A DNA stretch of 64,000 nt from Xanthomonas euroxanthea (GTDB taxonomy: Bacteria; Pseudomonadota; Gammaproteobacteria; Xanthomonadales; Xanthomonadaceae), in NCBI RefSeq assembly GCF_900476395.1, contig NZ_UIHB01000004.1:186001-250000 (forward strand), given 5' to 3'. Every line of letters starts with the position of its first letter. The first letter of the stretch is position 1. Shown here piece after piece: positions 57,757 through 64,000 of this stretch. The translations under genes were made by a program, and so were the position numbers. The notes under the pieces are model-generated. The model had not been told where the DNA came from. It did no database searches and saw nothing but the letters and a program-made list of their open reading frames with translations.

Positions 57757-59949
57757 TCAGAACGTGTAGTTGAAGGTCAGCATGCCGTTGCGCGATGCGC
57801 CCCATGCGCCATAGCCACCGTTGAACTGCGCGTAGTAGCGCTTGTCGAGCAGGTTGTCGACGTTGAGCTGCACCGAGAACTGCGGCGACAGACGGTAGCG
57901 CGCGAAGGCGCTGACCAGTGCGTAGGCGCCTTGCTGGAAGGTGCCGTAGGCCGGGTCCACGTAGTACGAGCGGTTCTGCCAGTTGACGCCGCCGCCCACG
58001 GTCAGATCGCTCCACGCACCCTGCGGGGTGTAGCTGTTGAACAGCTTGAGGGTGGTGCGCGGCAGATGCGTGTTGATCGAGGTGCCGTTGTCATCGCGTG
58101 CGGTGTAGTGCGAGACGCCGAAGGTGGTGTTCCAACCCTCGGTCACCCGCCCGGACACCTCGAAATCGAAGCCTTCGCTGACCACGCCGTTGGCGGCCTG
58201 GTACGCCGATTCACTGCTACCGGGCACGAAGCCGCCGGTGGCCACGCCCAGGTTGTCCTGCTCGATGCGGAACACCGCCAGCGAGGCATTGAGTCTGTCG
58301 TCGAACCACGCGGCCTTGACGCCGGCCTCGTAGCCCTTGCCGCTCAACGGATCCAGGTAGCCGCCATTGGCATCGCGCAGCGTCTGCGGATTGAAGATTT
58401 CGGTGTAGCTGACGTAGGTCGACCACACGTCGTTGATATCGTAGACCAGGCCGGCGTACGGGGTGACTTCAGTCTGGGTGTCGGAGAACGGCACCAGGCG
58501 TTGCGTGGTCGAATCGAAGTTGCGGCCATCGATCTGCCAATCGGTATAGCGCGCACCCACCAGCAGCGTCAGCGGATCGGCCAGCGAGAAGCGTGCAGCC
58601 ACATAGGCGGCCTTCTGCTTGATGGTGCCGTCGCTCTGCACCGTGCGTGGGCTCCAGTTGGGTTCCGGGTACGCGCCGGTCCAGCCGAAGTAGCTGTCAA
58701 GTGCCGCCGGGAAATCGAAGGTGCCGTTATTGACGTACTCGCGGCGGTTGTAGCTGGCGCCGGCGACCAGCTGATGCTCGCGGCCGAACAGCTGGAACGG
58801 GCCTTCGGCATAGACGTCGGCACCATCGGCCTTGCGCTCGGTCAGGTAGTTGCCCGAGTACGGCACCACGCCGCCGCCGGTGGCGCGGTCGAACCCGAAG
58901 ATCGTATAGAACGGATAGAACAGGTGATTGGCCGCTTCGGTCTTCTCGTGGCTCAGATTGGCCTTGAGGGTCCAACCGTTGTCGAAGCTCTGCTGCAGGC
59001 TGGCGAAGGTGCGCTGCAGGCGCGTGTCCCAGAACGTCCAGTCGGCTGCCGGGTTGAACGAACGATCGTAGCTCGTGCGGGTGCCATCGCTGTAGAACAG
59101 CGGGAAGCCGCCCCAGGTGACATCGTCCGATTCCTTCTTCTGGTACTCGTAACCCACGCTCAGCAAGGTGCTGTCGGTGAGGTCGGCGTCGATGATGGCC
59201 GAGCCGATCTTCTTGCGCAGGTTGTAGCGGTCCATGTCCGACTCGCCGTCCTGGTACACGCCGATCACCCGTGCGCGCACGTTGCCGCTGGGGCTGAGCG
59301 GCACGGTGACATCGGCCACGCTGCGGGTCTTGTTGAAATCGCCGCCACCCACCGACACTGTGCCGGTGAAGTCGCGGCTGAGCGCATGCTTGCGCACCAG
59401 GTTGATCGAGGCCGACGGATTGCCCGAGCCGGTGAGCAGGCCGGTGGCGCCACGCACCACTTCGACGCGGTCGTACAGCGCCACGTCCAGCGCCGAGTCA
59501 CCGTAGCTCCAGGCCTGCTCCATGTAGGCCGGGATGCCGTCGAACTGGTAGTTGTCGATGTAGAAGCCGCGTGCGTAGAACTCCAGCCGCTCGCTGTCGC
59601 TCTGCGCCACCGAGATGCCGGTGACGTTGTTGAGCACGTCGGTGATGCTCTGCAGGTTCTGGTCGTCCATACGGTCGCGGGTGATCACGGTCACCGACTG
59701 CGGAATCTCCCGCAATGACAGGTCCATGCGCGTGCCGGCGGTGGTCTTCTCCACCGTGTAGCCCTTGGCCTGTTCCCCCTGCACGATCAGCCGGTCCAGC
59801 GTGGTGACCTCGGCATCGGGGGCGGCAGCAGGCGTCTCGGCCAGCACCTGGCCGGCGGCCATGGTGCACAGCGCGGCCAGCAGCGCGCGCGGCAGGACAT
59901 GGCGGCGCGCGCCCACGGAAGCAAGACGCAATTCGGTACTACGGATCAT
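57757..59949 (-). CDS. TonB-dependent siderophore receptor
   Basis: A 730-residue ferric-siderophore receptor of the FpvA/FhuE-like group. The ATG at 59949 (MIRSTELRLASVG) gives a signal peptide ending QVLAE. The plug domain starts near REIPQSVTVITRDRMDDQNLQSITDVL and includes the signature RGFYIDNYQFDGIPA. The barrel ends with the C-terminal MLTFNYTF. No extra N-terminal signalling (STN) domain is present, and there are no neighbouring sigma/anti-sigma genes. A Fur-box-like palindrome lies about 104 bases upstream, so it should be induced under low iron. Which siderophore it takes up is not evident; no biosynthesis genes are present. Confidence 0.93.
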   Translation of the reverse strand: MIRSTELRLASVGARRHVLPRALLAALCTMAAGQVLAETPAAAPDAEVTTLDRLIVQGEQAKGYTVEKTTAGTRMDLSLREIPQSVTVITRDRMDDQNLQSITDVLNNVTGISVAQSDSERLEFYARGFYIDNYQFDGIPAYMEQAWSYGDSALDVALYDRVEVVRGATGLLTGSGNPSASINLVRKHALSRDFTGTVSVGGGDFNKTRSVADVTVPLSPSGNVRARVIGVYQDGESDMDRYNLRKKIGSAIIDADLTDSTLLSVGYEYQKKESDDVTWGGFPLFYSDGTRTSYDRSFNPAADWTFWDTRLQRTFASLQQSFDNGWTLKANLSHEKTEAANHLFYPFYTIFGFDRATGGGVVPYSGNYLTERKADGADVYAEGPFQLFGREHQLVAGASYNRREYVNNGTFDFPAALDSYFGWTGAYPEPNWSPRTVQSDGTIKQKAAYVAARFSLADPLTLLVGARYTDWQIDGRNFDSTTQRLVPFSDTQTEVTPYAGLVYDINDVWSTYVSYTEIFNPQTLRDANGGYLDPLSGKGYEAGVKAAWFDDRLNASLAVFRIEQDNLGVATGGFVPGSSESAYQAANGVVSEGFDFEVSGRVTEGWNTTFGVSHYTARDDNGTSINTHLPRTTLKLFNSYTPQGAWSDLTVGGGVNWQNRSYYVDPAYGTFQQGAYALVSAFARYRLSPQFSVQLNVDNLLDKRYYAQFNGGYGAWGASRNGMLTFNYTF

Positions 59950-60052
59950 CGGGGACTCCAACGCAGACGGGCCAGACCACGCGCTGCGAAGACGCCGCGC
60001 CGGCAACAGGGGGGGAACGCTGTGCCGGACCACCGGCAGCGCGCCATTTTAA

Positions 60053-60067
60053 TGGGAATGATTCACA
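60053..60067 (-). promoter_or_regulatory. Fur-box-like site before the siderophore receptor
   Basis: Read on the minus strand the 15-mer TGTGAATCATTCCCA matches the 7-1-7 Fur consensus TGATAAT-N-ATTATCA at 10 of 14 palindromic positions, with the mismatches symmetrically placed. It lies about 104 bases upstream of the receptor start codon. Confidence 0.6.
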
Positions 60068-60429
60068 TTTTAAACAGCCGGATTGACATTTTTTTAGCAT
60101 CCGCTTGACACAAGCGAGCGCTACCTGGCTGTGGGGCCCGCAGATCGATCTGCATCCCCGCGGTCCGCCATCGCCATAGCGATCCACCAGCGCGGACCCG
60201 ATCCGGCCGTCCCAAGGAGAGCAGCACGGCCCGTTTCGATGGACTGTCTGTCCAGACCAGGCAACCCCGTGCCGCCACGCATCGGGCACGATCCCAATCC
60301 GCCGATGCGGGATGCGCAGTTACAGGCGCTGACAAGGATCCGCGCATCAGCGCTGGCCGACGACGCGCACTGACGCGTGCAATGGGTCCGCTGCACGATG
60401 CCCCCCCTTTGCGCACGAGCCCCACAAAA

Positions 60430-60451
60430 AAAGCCGGCTTTCGCCGGCTTT
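60430..60451 (-). terminator. Terminator after tkt
   Basis: On the minus strand a 9-bp stem (AAAGCCGGC / GCCGGCTTT) with a four-base loop runs into a T-tract of seven. It is 22 bases past the transketolase stop. Confidence 0.88.
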
Positions 60452-60472
60452 CTTCAGGCAATACGCAAGGCC

Positions 60473-62473
60473 TTACAGCGCCTTGGCCGCCGCAACCACA
60501 TGCTCGGCGGTGATCTTGAAGTACGCGTACAGCTGATCCGCCGGTGCCGAGGCGCCGAAGGTATCGATGCCGACCACGTCGCCATCCAGACCCACGTACT
60601 TACGCCAGAAGCCGGTCACGCCCGCTTCCACCGCCACGCGCTTGCGCACCGCATTCGGCAGCACCGACTCGCGATAGGCCGCATCCTGGCGATCGAATAC
60701 ATCGGTCGACGGCATCGACACCACGCGCGTCTTCAGGCCGGCCGCGTCCAGGGTTTGCTTGGCTTCCACCGCCAGCCCGACTTCCGACCCGGTGGCGATC
60801 AGGATCACGTCCGGCACGCCGCCTTCGGCCTCGGCCAGCACATAGCCACCGCGTTCGATCAGCTTGAGCTGCTCGTCGCTGCGCGGCTGGTGCTGCAGGT
60901 TCTGGCGGCTGAACACCAGGCAGCTCGGGCCGTCCTTGCGGGTGATGGCGGCCTTCCAGCTCACCGCCGATTCCACCGCATCGCCCGGGCGCCACACATC
61001 GTTGTTGGGGATGTAGCGCAGCGAGGCCAGGTGCTCCACCGGCTGATGGGTCGGGCCGTCTTCGCCCAGGCCGATCGAGTCGTGCGTGTACACATGGATG
61101 GCGTGGGCCGGATTCAGCGCACTCATGCGCACGCCGTTACGCGCGTAATCGCTGAACACCAGGAAGGTGGCGTCGAACGGAATGAAGCCGCCGTGCAGGG
61201 CCAGGCCGTTGGCGATGGCGGTCATGCCGAACTCGCGCACGCCGTAGTAGACGTAGTTGGCATTCGGGTCATCGGTGGCCACCGACTTGCTGGCCTTCCA
61301 CAAGGTCAGGTTGGAATGCGCGAGATCGGCCGAGCCGCCGATCAGTTCCGGCAGCAACGGCGCAAACGCTTCGATCGCCAGCTGCGAGGCCTTGCGCGAG
61401 GCGATGGTCTGGCCGTCCTGCTGTGCCTTGGCGATATAGGCATCGGCCTGGGCGATGAAGTCGGCCGGCAGCTCGGCATGCGAGCGGCGGGTCAGCTCGG
61501 CAGCTTCGGCCGCATACTGCTTGCCGTACTTGTCGAACAGCTGCTCCCACTCGGCCTGACGCAGCGTGCCGGTGCCGTTGGCGCGCCAGCCAGCATAGAT
61601 CTCCTCGGGAATCTCGAACGGGCCGTACGGCCATTCCAGCGCCTTGCGTGCGCCCTCGAGTTCTTCCTTGCCCAGCGGTGCGCCATGCGAGGATTCCTTG
61701 CCGGCCTTGCTCGGCGCACCGAAGCCGATCTTGGTGCGGCAGCAGATCAGCGTGGGCTTGTCGGTATTGTCCAGCGCAGTCTCGATGGCGGCCTTGATCT
61801 TCTCGGCGTCATGTCCGTCCACATCGCGGATCACATGCCAGCCATAGGCCTCGAAACGCTCCGGGGTGTTGTCGCTGAACCAGCCGGCGGTGTTGCCGTC
61901 GATGGAGATCTGGTTGTTGTCCCAGAACGCGACCAGCTTGCCCAGGCCCCAGGTACCGGCCAGCGAGGCGGCTTCGTGGGAAATGCCTTCCATCATGCAG
62001 CCATCGCCCATGAACACCCAGGTGCGGTGGTCGACGATTTCCAGCTCCGGGCGGTTGTAGCGCTGCGCCAGCAACTTTTCGGCCAGCGCGAACCCGACCG
62101 CATTGGCAAAGCCCTGCCCGAGCGGACCGGTGGTGGTCTCCACCCCGGGGGTTTCGCTGCGCTCGGGATGGCCGGCGGTCTTGCTGTGCAGCTGGCGGAA
62201 CTGCTTGAGCTGCTCGATCGGCAGGTCGTAGCCGGACAGGTGCAGCAGCGCGTACTGCAGCATCGAGCCGTGGCCGTTGGACAGCACGAAACGGTCGCGG
62301 TTGAACCACTGCGGGTTGTTCGGGTTGTGCCGGAAGAAATCGTTCCACAGCACTTCGGCAATATCGGCCATGCCCATCGGCATGCCGGGATGGCCGGATT
62401 TGGCGGCTTCGACCGCATCGGCGGCGAGAAAACGGATGGCGTTGGCCAGCTGGCGGCGGGTGGGCTGGGTCAT
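60473..62473 (-). CDS. tkt: Transketolase
   Basis: A 666-residue thiamine-diphosphate enzyme of the pentose phosphate pathway that moves two-carbon units between sugar phosphates. The ThDP/Mg motif starts at GDGCMMEG and ends at WDNN. The N-terminal [18 protein letters not shown] segment (here [21 protein letters not shown]), the central [10 protein letters not shown] region and the C-terminal KALEWPYG... domains are complete. The start is ATG at 62473. It is near, but not in an operon with, the glycolytic genes, and ends with a strong terminator. A GGGAATCG-type repeat pair lies in the gap upstream. Confidence 0.97.
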   Translation of the reverse strand: MTQPTRRQLANAIRFLAADAVEAAKSGHPGMPMGMADIAEVLWNDFFRHNPNNPQWFNRDRFVLSNGHGSMLQYALLHLSGYDLPIEQLKQFRQLHSKTAGHPERSETPGVETTTGPLGQGFANAVGFALAEKLLAQRYNRPELEIVDHRTWVFMGDGCMMEGISHEAASLAGTWGLGKLVAFWDNNQISIDGNTAGWFSDNTPERFEAYGWHVIRDVDGHDAEKIKAAIETALDNTDKPTLICCRTKIGFGAPSKAGKESSHGAPLGKEELEGARKALEWPYGPFEIPEEIYAGWRANGTGTLRQAEWEQLFDKYGKQYAAEAAELTRRSHAELPADFIAQADAYIAKAQQDGQTIASRKASQLAIEAFAPLLPELIGGSADLAHSNLTLWKASKSVATDDPNANYVYYGVREFGMTAIANGLALHGGFIPFDATFLVFSDYARNGVRMSALNPAHAIHVYTHDSIGLGEDGPTHQPVEHLASLRYIPNNDVWRPGDAVESAVSWKAAITRKDGPSCLVFSRQNLQHQPRSDEQLKLIERGGYVLAEAEGGVPDVILIATGSEVGLAVEAKQTLDAAGLKTRVVSMPSTDVFDRQDAAYRESVLPNAVRKRVAVEAGVTGFWRKYVGLDGDVVGIDTFGASAPADQLYAYFKITAEHVVAAAKAL

Positions 62474-62549
62474 GGGCGTCTATGGAAGCGGAGGGGAACA
62501 CCGCTGGAAGCGGAGACGCTTATTCTCCCACAGAGCGCGTTAGGGGGAT

Positions 62550-62720
62550 GGGGAGTCGGGAATGGAGAATTGGGAATGGGGAATCGGATGCAGTGTTGCA
62601 GGTTGGCCGCTATCGCTGCTCGCACCGCAACTCTTCCCCCCGGTGTGGCATGACCTCCCATTACACGTACCGATCGCAACAGCCGGCTTTACCCATTCCC
62701 GATTCCCAATTCACTATTCC
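62550..62720. repeat. GGGAATCG-family inverted repeat between symporter and tkt
   Basis: A left tract (62550-62587, GGGGAGTCGGGAATGG... units) and a right tract (62692-62720, CCCATTCCCGATTCCC units) are roughly complementary. The right tract runs into the last codons and stop (TAG at 62714-62716) of the symporter gene. Confidence 0.7.
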
Positions 62721-63994
62721 TCGCCCTTGGCAACCAGGGTCGTCAGCGCCAGATCGCCGGTCACGTTCAACGCCGTCCGGCACATGTCCAGGAAGTGATT
62801 GACGCCCAGGATCATGCCGATGCCGACCGGGTTGACCCCGACCATCGCGCAGATCAACGCCACCACCGGCAGCGAGCCGGAGGGCACGCCGGCGGTGCCG
62901 ATGCCGCCCAGGATGCACACCAGCATCACCATGAACTGCTGGCCCAGGCTCAAGTCCACGTTGAAGAACTGCGCCAGGAAGATCACCGTCACCCCTTCGA
63001 ACAAGGCGGTGCCGTTCTGGTTGGCGGTCGCGCCCACGGTCAGCACGAAGCGCGACACCCGCGGCGGCAGGCCCATCTCGTCGGCCACGCGCAGGGCGGT
63101 CGGCAGGGTGGCGTTGCTGGAGGCGGTGGAGAAGGCCATCATCGTGGCCTCCTGGGTCTGCCGGAAGAAGCCGATCGGCGAGCGCCCGGCGAACTTCACC
63201 GCCAGCCCGTAGCTGACCACCATGTGCAGGCCCAGCGCCAGCACCACCACGCCCACGTAAGCGCCCAGACGGATCAACAGATCGAAGCCGAACAGCGCGG
63301 CCAGGTTGAACATGAAACAGGCCACCGCATACGGCGCCAGCCGGATCACCAGGCCGATCAGGGTCATCGAGATTTCGAAGATGCCTTCGATGCCGCGCTT
63401 GAGCGTGGCCACTTTTTCATCGGCGGTCAGCACCATGCCCACGCCGAACATCACCGCAAAGAACATCAGCGACAGGATCGCACCGTTGCTGGACGCCGCA
63501 GCGATCACGTTGCTAGGCACGATCGACAACAGCATGTCCATGCCCTGCGGCTGGGTGCCGGAGCTGGAGATGATTTCGCGGGTGCGCTCGGCGTTCTGCT
63601 GGATCAACTGGTTGGCCAGTTGCGGATCCACGCCCGCACCAGGCCTGAGCACATTGACCAACACCAGCCCCAACAACACCGCCACGCCGGACAGCACGAT
63701 GGTGTAGCCCAGGGTGCGCCACCCCACCCGCCCGAGCGCGCGGATGTCGCCCATTTCGGAAATGCCCATCACCAATGCCGAAAACAGCAACGGCACGATC
63801 AGCATGAAGATCAGATTGAGGAAGATCTGCGAGAACGGAGTGGTGACGTACCTGGTCACCATACGCACCCAGTCGGCATCGCTGCCCGCCAGGTAGTAGA
63901 CCGCCAGACCCAGCAGCAGACCGACGGCGAAGCCAATGCCCATCTTCCAATGCAGGGGCAGGCCCGGGCGGCGCGCGGCGGGGGATGCAGTCAT
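62714..63994 (-). CDS. Dicarboxylate/amino acid:cation symporter (DAACS family)
   Basis: A 426-residue inner-membrane symporter of the GltP/DctA family, importing glutamate, aspartate or C4-dicarboxylates with protons or sodium. Eight or so membrane helices and two re-entrant loops fit the family; the serine-rich loop AFSTASSNATLP and the substrate/cation motif NQNGTALFEG are clear. The last helix region GMILGVNHFLDMCRTALNVTGD includes the conserved substrate-binding aspartate and asparagine. The C-terminus runs into repeat sequence. It starts seven bases from the window edge, so its upstream control region is not visible. Confidence 0.94.
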   Translation of the reverse strand: MTASPAARRPGLPLHWKMGIGFAVGLLLGLAVYYLAGSDADWVRMVTRYVTTPFSQIFLNLIFMLIVPLLFSALVMGISEMGDIRALGRVGWRTLGYTIVLSGVAVLLGLVLVNVLRPGAGVDPQLANQLIQQNAERTREIISSSGTQPQGMDMLLSIVPSNVIAAASSNGAILSLMFFAVMFGVGMVLTADEKVATLKRGIEGIFEISMTLIGLVIRLAPYAVACFMFNLAALFGFDLLIRLGAYVGVVVLALGLHMVVSYGLAVKFAGRSPIGFFRQTQEATMMAFSTASSNATLPTALRVADEMGLPPRVSRFVLTVGATANQNGTALFEGVTVIFLAQFFNVDLSLGQQFMVMLVCILGGIGTAGVPSGSLPVVALICAMVGVNPVGIGMILGVNHFLDMCRTALNVTGDLALTTLVAKGEE

Positions 63995-64000
63995 CTGGTC

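Larger units (their letters stand above)
59950..60472. other. Receptor promoter region and tkt 3' region
   Basis: 523 bases between the siderophore receptor and transketolase stop. The receptor side holds an AT-rich promoter with the Fur box (60053-60067). The tkt side holds its terminator (60430-60451). No further gene is supported between them. Confidence 0.55.

Overview
This 64 kb window looks like chromosomal DNA of a Xanthomonas species (Gammaproteobacteria, Lysobacterales). The evidence is high GC, many TonB-dependent receptors, the gene content, and two abundant families of short intergenic repeats of a kind I associate with Xanthomonas. Nothing indicates a plasmid or phage: no transposase, integrase, tRNA, rRNA or CRISPR array was recognised. 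The species cannot be fixed from the sequence alone.

Layout. (1) 0.2-7.2 kb: a secreted M1 aminopeptidase and a two-gene RND efflux system, all on the minus strand. (2) 7.3-14.8 kb: sulfate assimilation in two divergent operons, cysD-cysNC (minus) and cysJ-cysI-cysH (plus). Together they take sulfate through APS and PAPS to sulfite and sulfide. (3) 14.9-19.1 kb: a three-gene minus-strand unit (DUF2946 protein, TonB-dependent receptor, PepSY membrane protein with a histidine-rich tract), probably metal uptake. It is followed by an orphan GAF histidine kinase. (4) 20.6-22.2 kb: mostly non-coding DNA with hairpins and a triplicated ~250-bp repeat. (5) 22.2-25.6 kb: the sulfur pathway resumes with a CysB-like regulator, divergent cysG (siroheme for CysI) and cysK. 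(6) 25.9-37.9 kb: a macro-domain protein, then glycolytic genes on the minus strand (class I aldolase, pyruvate kinase, HAD phosphatase, pgk, gapA). Between pgk and gapA sit a DUF3999/DUF2339 membrane pair and a BamE-like protein. (7) 38.4-45.0 kb: plus-strand envelope and metabolic genes: a SnoaL-like secreted protein, two tandem OmpW porins, an S1/P1 nuclease, an ETHE1-like metallo-hydrolase, modABC and a flavin-reductase-like protein. (8) 45.1-47.3 kb: a BlaI/BlaR1-type module plus a lipoprotein, with a clear double operator. (9) 47.4-60.0 kb: an acetyl-CoA hydrolase-family protein, a phosphoinositide phospholipase C followed by a TonB receptor, an L,D-transpeptidase/M23 peptidase pair, an SDR/LysR divergent pair, and a siderophore receptor with a Fur-box-like site. 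(10) 60.4-64.0 kb: transketolase and a dicarboxylate/glutamate-type symporter.

Most genes belong to known families. The most unusual points are: a GGGAATCG-type inverted repeat that supplies the first ~38 codons of cysNC and, in another copy, ends at the cysI start codon; a shortened CysG and a shortened ModC; a paired ATTAC-N4-GTAAT operator in front of a BlaI/BlaR1 module with no beta-lactamase; a histidine-rich tandem repeat in the PepSY protein; and an uncharacterised DUF2339/DUF3999 pair inside the glycolytic region.
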